Shown here one piece after another: positions 35,173-43,320 of a stretch of 64,000 nt of DNA (its first letter is position 1; each line of letters begins with the position of its first letter). This DNA comes from Planctomycetota bacterium (lineage in GTDB: Bacteria; Planctomycetota; B15-G4): positions 1-64,000 of the forward strand of contig JAJDEP010000007.1 of NCBI GenBank assembly GCA_029259715.1, written 5' to 3'. The position numbers were made by a program, and so were the translations under genes. The notes under the pieces are model-generated. The model had not been told where the DNA came from. It saw nothing but the letters and a program-made list of their open reading frames with translations, and made no database searches.

Positions 35173-36264
35173 ATGGGCGCGACCGTCGCCGTCGTCCGCA
35201 CCTCGCCGCGCTCCGTCGTGGACGACACGGTGCGCTGCATGGAGCTGGGCGGCGTCGCCGAGGTCCTCGACCCGGCCCTCTCCACCCTGCTGAAGCTCAA
35301 CCTCTCCTGGACGCGCTTCTATCCGGCGTGCAGCACCTGGCCCTGGCAGATCGACGGCGTCCTGCGGGGCCTCAAGCGCGCCGGCCACGCCCCCGATCGG
35401 TTGCTGGCCGTCGAGAATTCCACCGTCGTCACCGACCCCGTCGAAGGCGCGCGCCGCAATGCGTGGACCGGCCCGCTGCAGCGGCACGGCGTGAGCTACC
35501 AACCGCTCACCGAGGTCGAGTGGGAGCGCGCCGACTTCGGCGGGGAGACGCCGGTGCTCGACCGCATCTTCCCCGACGGCATTTGGGTCCCGTCGATCTA
35601 TCCGGGCCGGCAGATCGTGCACCTGCCGACGCTCAAGACCCACGGCCACACCGTCACCACCGGCGCGGTGAAGAACGCCTTCGGCGGGCTGCTGCGGGAG
35701 GAACGTCATCACTGTCACAAGCACATCCACGAAGTGCTGGTCGAACTCCTGGTGATGCAGCGCAAGCTCCACCCGGCCCAGTTCTCCGTGATCGACGGAT
35801 CCGTGGCCGGCGATGGCGCCGGGCCGCGCACCATGAAGCCCCGCTTGCGGGAGCGGCTCATCGCCGGCGCCGACCCGGTGGCGGTCGACGCCGTCGGCGC
35901 CGCGCTCATGGGCATCGACCCCGTGACCGTCCCCTACCTGGCCATGGCCGCCGAGCGGGGCCTCGGTTGCGCCGACCTCGCCGACATCGAGGTCGTCGGT
36001 GACGGGCTCGACGCGCCCGCGCGTCCCTTCACCACCAAGCGCAGCCTGGTGATCACGGGGGACCAACTGCTGCGCAAGGGGGCGCTGCGCTTCCTCGAAG
36101 GGCCGGCCCTCCACTCGCCCCTCTTCTTCTGGGCCCCCCTGGCTTCGAACCTCTACCATGACGGCCTGTGGTATCCACTGGTGGGCGCCCTGCGCGCCGC
36201 CCGCTTCCGCCGCTCGGCGTGGGGGCGCCTGCACCAGGTCTACCGGCACGAGAGCGGCGGCTAA
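35173..36264 (+). CDS. DUF362 domain protein
   Basis: 363 residues beginning seven bases after the solute-binding protein stop, with an AGGGG site before ATG 35173. The core has the DUF362 signature region: IVHLPTLKTHGHTVTTGAVKNAFGG, then FSVIDGSVAGDGAGPRTMKP and GADPVAVDAVGAALMGIDP. Members often carry a ferredoxin-like Fe-S segment; here no CxxCxxC cluster is present. The region RHHCHKHIHEVL is His/Cys-rich and may bind metal. Function of the family is unclear. The neighbour's iron-type binding protein makes a metal-related role conceivable, without proof. Confidence 0.88.
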   Translation: MGATVAVVRTSPRSVVDDTVRCMELGGVAEVLDPALSTLLKLNLSWTRFYPACSTWPWQIDGVLRGLKRAGHAPDRLLAVENSTVVTDPVEGARRNAWTGPLQRHGVSYQPLTEVEWERADFGGETPVLDRIFPDGIWVPSIYPGRQIVHLPTLKTHGHTVTTGAVKNAFGGLLREERHHCHKHIHEVLVELLVMQRKLHPAQFSVIDGSVAGDGAGPRTMKPRLRERLIAGADPVAVDAVGAALMGIDPVTVPYLAMAAERGLGCADLADIEVVGDGLDAPARPFTTKRSLVITGDQLLRKGALRFLEGPALHSPLFFWAPLASNLYHDGLWYPLVGALRAARFRRSAWGRLHQVYRHESGG

Positions 36265-36274
36265 CCTGGGGACC

Positions 36275-36745
36275 ATGGAGAGCCGCACCGAAGCCAGCGC
36301 CGAGTTGCTCGCCCTGCGCCAGCACGCCGAGAAGCTGCTGGCGGCCTCGGTGCGCGAGTTCGCCTCCGTCGCCGACCGTTACGAGGTGCCGTATCAGTCC
36401 ACGCGCATCATCGTGCACCCGCTCGACTGGACCAAGGGCCGCACCCTGCTGCGCTTCATCGCGCCGGTGGTCGTCGACATCGCGCCCATGCCGGGCCTGC
36501 ACCGCCGCCTCTCCGAGTTCAACAACACCACCGTCTTCGGCAAGTTCTACTTCCACGAGGGGACCATCTTCATCGAGCACAATTTGCTCGGTGAGTCGGT
36601 GGACCGGGCTCAGTTCCGGGCCGTGCTCGCCTCGGTGGCTCACCACGCCGATCACCTCGACGAAGTGCTCATCGCCGAATTCGGAGGACGCCGCTGGGCC
36701 GGCGGCGCGTCAGGCGCCGCGGCGCATCCCGGCGGGGAGTCCTGA
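36275..36745 (+). CDS. YbjN-like small protein
   Basis: 156 residues, ten bases after DUF362. The sequence has the layout of YbjN/type III secretion chaperone-like proteins: a helix at the start, strands TRIIVHPLDW, TLLRFIAPVVVDI, FNNTTVFGKFYFHEGTIFIEHNLL, and a final helix QFRAVLASVAHHADHLDEVL. Proteins of this fold bind helices of partner proteins. Its end overlaps the convergent glycosyltransferase gene by 36 bases, and its C-terminal ~20 residues are Gly/Ala-rich and unconserved-looking. Confidence 0.75.
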   Translation: MESRTEASAELLALRQHAEKLLAASVREFASVADRYEVPYQSTRIIVHPLDWTKGRTLLRFIAPVVVDIAPMPGLHRRLSEFNNTTVFGKFYFHEGTIFIEHNLLGESVDRAQFRAVLASVAHHADHLDEVLIAEFGGRRWAGGASGAAAHPGGES

Positions 36746-37888
36746 GCGGGCCGTCGCGCCGATGGCCTTGAGCCCGTCGGCCAGATTGGCGATGACCGCA
36801 TCCCGGTCCATGGCGGCGAAGTCCGCCGGGAGGTTCGAGCGCAGCCGCAGCTCCTGCTTCTCGTCGGTGAGCAGGCGCAGCAGCCGCAGCGAGAGCTCGC
36901 CCTGGGTCCCGTCGTAGAGCAGGCCGTTCACGCCGTGTTCGATGATCTCGGGCACGATGCCAACGCGCGTCGACACCGCCGGCGTCCCGCAGGCCATGGC
37001 CTCCGCCACCACCCGCGGCCCGCCCTCGCTGGCGGAGGCGCACACGAAGACCCGGGCGGTGCGATAGAGCTCGGCCAGGGCGTCGCTGTCCTCGGCCCAG
37101 GGGATGTGCTCGACGTTGTCGGCGATGCCCGCCTTGGCCGCGAGGGCCAGCAGGCGCTCTTGCTCGGGACCGCGCCCCACCAGGCGCAGCTTCAGCCCGG
37201 TGAGGCCGTGCACGTTCACCAGTCCGGCAAAGGCTCGCAGCAGCTGGTCGAAGCCCTTACTCGGGACGAGGCGGCCCACGGCGAGCACGTCGCACGCGAA
37301 ACCGGGCGCGGCCGACGTCGACGCGGGACGGAAGGCCTGGGTGTCGAGGTAGAGCGACGGCAGCACATGCACGCGCTCGTCGGGCACGCCCCAGCCCGTG
37401 AGCAGGGGCACGAGCTCTCCCGCGTTCACCACGCGGAACCCCGCCGCCCGCTTGTTGGCCCAGCGGACGTAGGCCCGGGTGGCGACCCGGTCGACGCGCT
37501 CGCGGATGGTCGTGGCTCGCGGGTGCCCGGGGACGTGGTGGATCTCCGCCACATAGGGGATGCCCGTGGCCTTCGCGATGCGCCACGAACCGAGCCCGTT
37601 GTAGAACGGGTTGTAGTCGTGGCTGGTGATGACCGTGTAGGGCCGTTCGGCCGCGAGCGCCAACCCCGTGCGCGCAATGAATCCTGCCTGGACCAGCTTG
37701 CCCGTGGTCGGGTGGTGCAGGCGCACGTTGTCGAACACGTGGGTCGTCGCGATGCGCTCGGGGCGCGTGCCGATCACGTCGACCCGGTCCCAATGCCGGG
37801 AGAACGTCTCCAGCATGTAGTGGAACGGCCCCTTCTCTCCGGCGACCACGCCCCGATCCGCCGAGACCATCATGATGTTCGCGGTCAT
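36710..37888 (-). CDS. family 4 glycosyltransferase
   Basis: 392 residues with the GT-B layout: MMVSADRGVVAGEKGPFHYML at the N-terminus, VITSHDYNPFYNG, then the C-terminal half with AVGRLVPSKGFDQLLRAFAG, LRLVGRGPEQERLLALA, and SASEGGPRVVAEAMACGTP, whose E...E pair contacts the nucleotide-sugar. ATG 37888 lies 13 bases after the flavoprotein gene and starts at the family motif. With that gene it forms a two-gene operon, so the sugar product may come from the same pathway. Its 3' end overlaps the YbjN-like gene on the other strand. Confidence 0.92.
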   Translation of the reverse strand: MTANIMMVSADRGVVAGEKGPFHYMLETFSRHWDRVDVIGTRPERIATTHVFDNVRLHHPTTGKLVQAGFIARTGLALAAERPYTVITSHDYNPFYNGLGSWRIAKATGIPYVAEIHHVPGHPRATTIRERVDRVATRAYVRWANKRAAGFRVVNAGELVPLLTGWGVPDERVHVLPSLYLDTQAFRPASTSAAPGFACDVLAVGRLVPSKGFDQLLRAFAGLVNVHGLTGLKLRLVGRGPEQERLLALAAKAGIADNVEHIPWAEDSDALAELYRTARVFVCASASEGGPRVVAEAMACGTPAVSTRVGIVPEIIEHGVNGLLYDGTQGELSLRLLRLLTDEKQELRLRSNLPADFAAMDRDAVIANLADGLKAIGATARSGLPAGMRRGA

Positions 37889-37901
37889 CGCGGACGTGCC
37901 G

Positions 37902-39392
37902 TCACGGACGGTATTCGCCCAGGAGATCTTGCGCCACCTCGACGCCGGCGCGCATCGACTTCGCCATGTTGTTGTACCAGAACTGCCCGGAACGCCCGAT
38001 CGAGCGCAGGTTCGGGAAGGTGTCGAGCTGTTCCCAGATGCGGTCGAGCTTCTCGCGGTAGTCGAGCGGGTACACCGGATAGCTGTCGGGCACGAACATG
38101 AACATGTGTTCGGTGACGTGTTCGCGCCGACACACGCCGAGCTTCTCGAGCCCGCTCGCGATCTTGTCCCACAGGCGTTCGGGATCGGCCTCGTCCTTGA
38201 AGTCGGTCGGCGAGATCTCGACGCACAGGCTGTCCTTGCCCGGCGGGCACAGCCCCTCCACCGAGCGGTTGGGATAGTAGATGCGGTTGAACGGGATCTC
38301 CGGGTCGGCGACGTAGGTGTACAGGGCATCGCCGTCGGGGAGCGGCCGGTCCAGCTTCATCATGCAGAGCATGATGGTCATGAACGGCAGCTCCTCCCGC
38401 GGGATCTCGAGCATCGAGCAGAGGCGGTGCACCGAACCGGTCCAGATCACCTGCGCCGGAGCTTCGATGGAACCGCCGTCCCAGGTCACCGACCGGACGC
38501 GCTTGCCCTCGACGTTCAGTTGCACGTTGGCCGCCCGCAGCTCGAGCTTGCCGCCCTGCGCGACGTAGTCGTCGGCCACGCGCTCGACGATCACGCCGAC
38601 GCCGCCCGGCGGGTAGAGCACCTTCTTGTAGTCCTTCTTGGCGGCGAGCTTGGTCAGGCCCCGCACGACGTTGAAGGCGTGCTTGATCGGCCCGGCCCGC
38701 TCCGGCTCGTCACTCTCCCCGGTCTCGGCGGCCTCCTGCCTGCGCCGCTCGGCCGCTGCGCGCACTTCCGGGTAGCGGTCGAGGTACTGCTCGACGAGCG
38801 CCGGCTCGAACTGCAGCATCTTGTCCCGCTTCACGTCGGGCACGTTGTGGATCGTGCGCGTGGTCTGGGCGTACCAGTCGCGGTGCAGCGCGTTGGCCCC
38901 GTCGGAGACGGGACACTTCTTGCGCAGGTAGGGGTCGAGGAAGATCCGGTACATGGCGGAGCCGTAGGCCCCCTGCAGGTATTCGGAGGTCACGAACGAC
39001 TCGGGCACCCGCCGCTGCAGCGACAGCTTCACGTACTGCAGGATCCCGCGCAGCGGCATCTTGAAGGCTGCCGACAGGGACGGCGGCCAGGCCACGTCGT
39101 GACGGCCGATGAGCGCGCTGATCTTGAAGTCGATGGGGCGCCACTCACCGGGACCCATGCACGACCGGATCAGCGCGTTGACGTCGTCGCTCACGTCGAG
39201 GAAGAAGTAGTGGGGACCGACATCGAAGATGTGGTCGCCGTACGCGATCGATCGCGCCAGACCGCCGACGTAGTTGTGCCGTTCCAGAACCGTTACGTCG
39301 AAACCCGCGCGGCGCAGGGTCGTGGCGGCACCCAGTCCGGCCATGCCGGCCCCGATGATGACGATGGGGCCGTCCTGGGGAGAAGCAGTCAC
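37902..39392 (-). CDS. FAD-dependent oxidoreductase (NAD(P)-binding Rossmann, UDP-galactopyranose-mutase/amine-oxidase type)
   Basis: 496 residues from a GTG start. IVIIGAGMAGLGAATTLRRAGFDVTVLE is the classic dinucleotide-binding fold with its acidic end, followed by VGGLARS and GPHYFF. The later LYPPGGVGVIVERVADD and GRSGQFWYNNMAKSMRAGVEVAQDL stretches match flavoproteins that act on UDP-sugars or amines; GxxQ-F-Y-N is typical of this group. It may be a mutase or dehydrogenase in surface glycan synthesis, which would fit the glycosyltransferase 13 bases downstream, but the substrate is inferred. About 100 residues in the middle (EAAETGESDEPERA) are low-complexity. Confidence 0.88.
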   Translation of the reverse strand: MTASPQDGPIVIIGAGMAGLGAATTLRRAGFDVTVLERHNYVGGLARSIAYGDHIFDVGPHYFFLDVSDDVNALIRSCMGPGEWRPIDFKISALIGRHDVAWPPSLSAAFKMPLRGILQYVKLSLQRRVPESFVTSEYLQGAYGSAMYRIFLDPYLRKKCPVSDGANALHRDWYAQTTRTIHNVPDVKRDKMLQFEPALVEQYLDRYPEVRAAAERRRQEAAETGESDEPERAGPIKHAFNVVRGLTKLAAKKDYKKVLYPPGGVGVIVERVADDYVAQGGKLELRAANVQLNVEGKRVRSVTWDGGSIEAPAQVIWTGSVHRLCSMLEIPREELPFMTIMLCMMKLDRPLPDGDALYTYVADPEIPFNRIYYPNRSVEGLCPPGKDSLCVEISPTDFKDEADPERLWDKIASGLEKLGVCRREHVTEHMFMFVPDSYPVYPLDYREKLDRIWEQLDTFPNLRSIGRSGQFWYNNMAKSMRAGVEVAQDLLGEYRP

Positions 39393-39740
39393 GATCGGGC
39401 AGGCCTCGGAGGAACGTTGCGGGCTTCGGGCGCGTCATCCGCCGGGCCCGAGGGGGCGGAATCATACCCAGCAGCGGGTCTGGCGGGCGGATCCTGACGG
39501 CGCTCGCGCGAGACACCGCTCCCGCCGTTTCCCGCTACACTGGTCGTCGTTCGGGGGGCCGGGGGGCCCGCATTCATCGGAATCCCGAAGAGAAAGCTGG
39601 AAGGACGCGGAAATTCTTGGTCAGTTCGGGTCACGACCTGCGGTAACAATGTCCCGGAGGAAGCTGGTTTGGTCGGGCGAACAGCCCGGATCGGCCCAGC
39701 GGGCTGGGAGCGGGGGAACGGGAAGAGGGGGCTTTCAGGA
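39393..39740. other. 348-base gap between divergent flavoprotein and ArsR-type genes
   Basis: No gene supported. It must hold two divergent promoters. TATGAT at 39461-39466 (reverse) and TACACT near 39534 (forward) are -10-like, both without good -35 partners. A GGAGG with a TTG eight bases later (39669) is a possible alternative start for the regulator that would add 24 residues. Confidence 0.45.
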
Positions 39741-40172
39741 ATGGACACAGCGGCAGCCGCGAAGATGTCCAAGGGCCTCAAGGCCGTCAGCGACGTCAAT
39801 CGCATCCGGATCCTGGCCATCCTGGTCACCGGTGAGTATTGCGTCTCGGACCTGGTCGACAAGCTCGAGATCGACCAACCGAAGGTCTCGCATCACCTGG
39901 CCATCCTCAAGCAGGCGGGCATCATCCGCAATCGGCGCCAGGGCCGGCACATCAACTACTCCATCGAGGAGTCGGTCCACCGTCGCGAAGAACACGCCGA
40001 CGGCCCCACCGACATCTTCGATCTCAAGACCCTCTCGGTCTCGTTCCGCTTCCGGGCCGCCGAGCCGCCCGTGCCCACGCCGGACGGCCATCGCATCATC
40101 GACCCGCGGCGTGTCACGGCGGCGACGGGAGACGTTCCCGGGCGCAACCACGAGGGCGCCGCCGGAGTCTGA
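39741..40172 (+). CDS. ArsR-family winged-helix transcriptional regulator
   Basis: 143 residues. The winged helix runs from ~10 to 85: SKGLKAVSDVNRIRILAIL, GEYCVSDLVDKLEI, QPKVSHHLAILKQAGIIRNRR with the recognition helix, and RQGRHINYSI as the wing. The ArsR metal motif ELCVCDL is here EYCVSDL: Cys34 remains but its partner is Ser, so the classic thiolate site is incomplete. The C-terminal ~50 residues are an extra, polar region. It probably represses its own or nearby promoters in the divergent gap; the signal is unknown. ATG 39741 is preferred to TTG 39669. Confidence 0.88.
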   Translation: MDTAAAAKMSKGLKAVSDVNRIRILAILVTGEYCVSDLVDKLEIDQPKVSHHLAILKQAGIIRNRRQGRHINYSIEESVHRREEHADGPTDIFDLKTLSVSFRFRAAEPPVPTPDGHRIIDPRRVTAATGDVPGRNHEGAAGV

Positions 40173-40214
40173 GGGCGGACCTCCGGGGGCGAGCGTCACT
40201 CCCCCGAGGAACGG

Positions 40215-40493
40215 TCAGTGCGCGGTGCCGTCACCCTGCAGGGAGGCGGAACTGCCGCCCGGGGTCCCGTCCTCGAGCTTCGACTTCTTGCGCAGCTCGA
40301 ATTCGAAGCGCGCATTCGCCGGGGCGTAGCGCAGCCGGCCTTCCCGACACTCGGGGCAGATCCAGTCGAGGAGCGCCGACATGTCGGCGTTGTAGTGGAT
40401 CAGCATGTTGTTGTTGCGGTTGATCCAGCACTCGAACAGGCACTGGGGGTTGTCGCAGCAGAACTTCAGCAGCGAAAGCATCGTGCTCTTCAT
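40215..40493 (-). CDS. small cysteine-rich, probably zinc-binding protein
   Basis: 92 residues. Six cysteines lie in two clusters: Cys12, Cys13, Cys18 and Cys22 (CCDNPQC...C) and Cys46/Cys49 (CPEC), which together could make a zinc ribbon. The rest is polar with a Ser/Gly/Gln-rich tail. GGGAGG precedes ATG 40493 at good spacing. I do not recognise the family. It is convergent with the ArsR-type gene and downstream of purF on the same strand, with about 150 bases between. Confidence 0.75.
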   Translation of the reverse strand: MKSTMLSLLKFCCDNPQCLFECWINRNNNMLIHYNADMSALLDWICPECREGRLRYAPANARFEFELRKKSKLEDGTPGGSSASLQGDGTAH

Positions 40494-40643
40494 CGATCTG
40501 CCTCCCGTTGAGTGCGTCGACGCTCTGGGGCCGACGTCCCGCGCCATCCAGCCCTGAATCCTAGACCCTCGGAGGGATCAGGCAAGCCGCTGAATGGATC
40601 TCGCATGGAACCGAGGCCCGGAAGGGGCTTTCGGACTCCGGCG

Positions 40644-42098
40644 TCAGGCCTTCACGAGCCGTTCGGCTTCGATCCGCGCCAGGCGGTCCTCGTCGACGTC
40701 ACCGGTCGGGTAGTGCCCGCTGAAGCAGGCGTTGCAGGTCTTCGTGATGGCGTCGTTGCCTTCCTTCACCGAGTCGATCAGGTTGTCGAGGGTCTGGTAC
40801 ACGACGCCGTCGGCACCGATCTCCTTGGCCACCTCCTCAGCGGTCCGGTCCCGCGCGACGAACTCGTTCTTCGTCGACATGTCGATGCCGTAGATGCACG
40901 GATAGCGCAGCGGCGGCGAGACCGACGCGAAGTAGACCTTGCGAGCACCCGACCGACGCGCCATCTCCACGATCTCCCGCGAGGTGTTGCCTCGCACGAT
41001 GGAATCGTCGACGAGCAGCACGTCCTTGCCGTCGAATTCCAGCTGGATCGGATTGAGCTTGTGGCGGATCGACCGGCGTCGCGACTCGTTGTCCGGCATG
41101 ATGAACGTGCGGCCGATGTAGCGGTTCTTCACGAGCCCTTCGCGGTACGTCAGGCCGAGGGCCCGCGACATCGCCATGGCCGAAGTCGTCGACGACTCGG
41201 GGACCGGGATGATCACATCCGCCCTCCACCCGGTCTCGTTCCAGATCTCGGCCATGCGCTCGCCCAGGCGCATGCGGGTCTTGTAGACGCTGACCTTGTC
41301 GAGGAACGAATCGGGGCGGGCGAAGTAGACCCACTCGAACAGGCACGGTGTGTGTGTCTGGTCGCCGAGCTGCTTGCGCTCGAGGTTGCCTTCGGTGTCG
41401 ATGAAGATCGCCTCGCCGGCGTCGAGATCGAAGGTGTTGTGAAAGTCGAGCACGTCGAGGACGACGCTCTCGGACGCGACGCACCAGGTGGAGCGGCCTT
41501 CGGCGTCCACGCGCTCGCCGACGATGATCGGCTTGATGCCGTAGGGATCGCGGAAGGCGTAGAGGCCCTCGCCCGCGATCATCCCCACCACCGAGTAGGC
41601 GCCCTTCACGCGTCGGAACACGCCGGCGACGGCCTCGAAGACGTGCTCGGGTTTGAGCTTCTTGATCTGCTGCTGGGCGAGTTCGTCGCCGAACACGTTC
41701 AGGATGCCCTCGAGGTCACACGACGTGTTCACGTGCCAATGGCTGTCCTGGCTCAACTCCTGACGGATGTCGTCGAAGTTCGTGACGTTGCCGTTGTGCA
41801 CCATCCCGATGCCGAAGGGATAGTTGATCGAGAAGGGTTGGGTGTCCTCGACCTTGCCGCGCCCCACCGTCGGGTAGCGCACATGGGCGATGCCCAACGA
41901 GCCGCGCAGATTCCGCGCGTCCTCGGTGTCAAAGACATCGCGCACGAGCCCCAGACCCTTGGTGCCGTGGAACGCGCCGTTGTAGACGAGCGCTCCCGCT
42001 GCGTCCTGGCCACGGTGCTGGATTGTCAGCAGGCCGTTGTAGAGATCGGGAAAGACTTCGACCCCGGAAGGGCCGATGATGCCGATGAATCCGCACAT
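40644..42098 (-). CDS. purF: amidophosphoribosyltransferase
   Basis: First committed step of purine synthesis: PRPP plus glutamine gives phosphoribosylamine. 484 residues starting MCGFIGIIG, so Cys2 becomes the N-terminal nucleophile after Met removal, without the propeptide seen in some Fe-S-containing types. The glutaminase half also has RGQDAAG and GMVHNGNVTN; the transferase half has IIPVPESSTTSAM and the PRPP loop VLLVDDSIVRGNTS. A TAGAAT box lies ~30 bases before the ATG. No other purine gene is adjacent. Confidence 0.97.
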   Translation of the reverse strand: MCGFIGIIGPSGVEVFPDLYNGLLTIQHRGQDAAGALVYNGAFHGTKGLGLVRDVFDTEDARNLRGSLGIAHVRYPTVGRGKVEDTQPFSINYPFGIGMVHNGNVTNFDDIRQELSQDSHWHVNTSCDLEGILNVFGDELAQQQIKKLKPEHVFEAVAGVFRRVKGAYSVVGMIAGEGLYAFRDPYGIKPIIVGERVDAEGRSTWCVASESVVLDVLDFHNTFDLDAGEAIFIDTEGNLERKQLGDQTHTPCLFEWVYFARPDSFLDKVSVYKTRMRLGERMAEIWNETGWRADVIIPVPESSTTSAMAMSRALGLTYREGLVKNRYIGRTFIMPDNESRRRSIRHKLNPIQLEFDGKDVLLVDDSIVRGNTSREIVEMARRSGARKVYFASVSPPLRYPCIYGIDMSTKNEFVARDRTAEEVAKEIGADGVVYQTLDNLIDSVKEGNDAITKTCNACFSGHYPTGDVDEDRLARIEAERLVKA

Positions 42099-42128
42099 GG
42101 CGGCTAGGTCCCCTGGACTCGGAAGCCC

Positions 42129-42134
42129 ATTCTA
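42129..42134 (-). promoter_or_regulatory. -10 box (TAGAAT) for purF
   Basis: TAGAAT on the reverse strand, ~30 bases before the purF ATG at 42098. The -35 region is weak. The remaining ~220 bases to the next gene hold a TATGCT hexamer near 42218 that could serve the forward gene. Confidence 0.45.
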
Positions 42135-42358
42135 GCCCGCTTATGAGGCGGTGGCGAGTCGGTGTCGGGCTCCAAACGTCCTCACCGACAGGCTGCCCAG
42201 GGCGACGGCTGGACCGTATGCTCGGTCCCGCTTTTCCCGCCCTCTGCAGAGCGGACGAAACCCGATGCCCTGGCCGCGCTAGACAAGCAAGGCCTGCTGC
42301 GCCCCCTCCGCCTCCGCGCACCCCCCGGCTCCTGCCGACCTCACCCCCGGAGAGTTCC

Positions 42359-43243
42359 ATGCTCACCTCGCTCTTGCTCACTTCCGTGGCCCTCCTGCCC
42401 TTTGCCCAGGACGCGGCCCCCACTGAATTGGCCGTCACCGACCCCGCCGTCCGGGCCTTCATGTCCGACATCCAGGCTCGGCTCTACATGCCGGAGCAGA
42501 AGGGCCTCGCCAGCCTGGCCTTCGACGTCGACTTCGAGCAGCCGATGATCGGCAAGGTCGCCACCGCCCACACCCGCTGGGCGGCCGAGGCCGGCGCCTC
42601 CGTCACCGTCGACACCCTCGAATTCGAGGTTCCGGAAGAGCTGGCCCAGCGGTACGGCGCCGACTCGGCCAGCATCAAGCAGCAGATCGTCCAGTCGGCC
42701 CCGCAGCTCTACTCGCTCCAGGGTGAGCAGTTGGTCGACAACGTGCTCAATCGCTTCGTCTCGGACATGCTGGACGACTACGTGGCGGCCCTCGACGGCG
42801 CCAGCGCTGACGGCCTCGTCAAGGTGGGCCTCACCAGCAAGCCCGGTTCGAACGCCGAGTACGAGCAGGCCACCCTCTTCGTCGACGACGAGTCGGTCCT
42901 GCAGCGCCTCGAGAGCACCCTCAGCACTCCGGAACAGGCCGTCCCGTTCACGATCCAGTTCTTCTGGAAGGCGGCCTCCGACACCGAAGCCGGCCTCGTC
43001 TTCGATCGCTGGGAAATCACCGTCAAGTTCCCCACGCCCATGGGCGAGATGGAGCAGAAGACCATCCAGGACTACGGCTACCGCAACGTGCGCGACCTGG
43101 TGATCCTCGAGTCGATCACGACGACCATGAAGATGCCCGCCATGATGGGCATGCCGGACCAGGTGCAGCGGAACGTGCTGCGCTACCTGGCCGTGAACGG
43201 TGAGGCGCTGCCCACCGCGGCCGTCGAGTCGGCCGAGGGCTGA
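42359..43243 (+). CDS. secreted hypothetical protein, 294 residues
   Basis: Residues 1-17 form a short signal peptide (MLTSLLLTSVALLPFAQ). The mature chain has no family I can name; strands and amphipathic helices alternate, with QLYSLQGEQLVDNVLNRFVSDMLDDY in the middle and a beta-rich end (GLVFDRWEITVKF, MGEMEQKTIQDYGYRNV). The pattern of a thin N-terminal helix and a beta domain resembles outer-membrane or periplasmic carrier proteins, but I see no diagnostic motif. GGAGAG precedes ATG 42359. It is monocistronic and convergent with the aminotransferase. Confidence 0.78.
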   Translation: MLTSLLLTSVALLPFAQDAAPTELAVTDPAVRAFMSDIQARLYMPEQKGLASLAFDVDFEQPMIGKVATAHTRWAAEAGASVTVDTLEFEVPEELAQRYGADSASIKQQIVQSAPQLYSLQGEQLVDNVLNRFVSDMLDDYVAALDGASADGLVKVGLTSKPGSNAEYEQATLFVDDESVLQRLESTLSTPEQAVPFTIQFFWKAASDTEAGLVFDRWEITVKFPTPMGEMEQKTIQDYGYRNVRDLVILESITTTMKMPAMMGMPDQVQRNVLRYLAVNGEALPTAAVESAEG

Positions 43244-43268
43244 CCGCCCCCTGACTCCACCACCCGCT

Positions 43269-43289
43269 GGGCCCCGCCGACGCGGGCCG
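43269..43289. terminator. GC-rich hairpin between two convergent genes
   Basis: GGCCCCGC and GCGGGCC pair with one bulge around a four-base loop, midway in the 77-base gap between the 294-residue secreted protein gene and the aminotransferase. No T-tract, so it is only a candidate two-way terminator. Confidence 0.4.
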
Positions 43290-43320
43290 TCCCGGCGCCA
43301 CTCCGATGCCGCCGCGGCGA

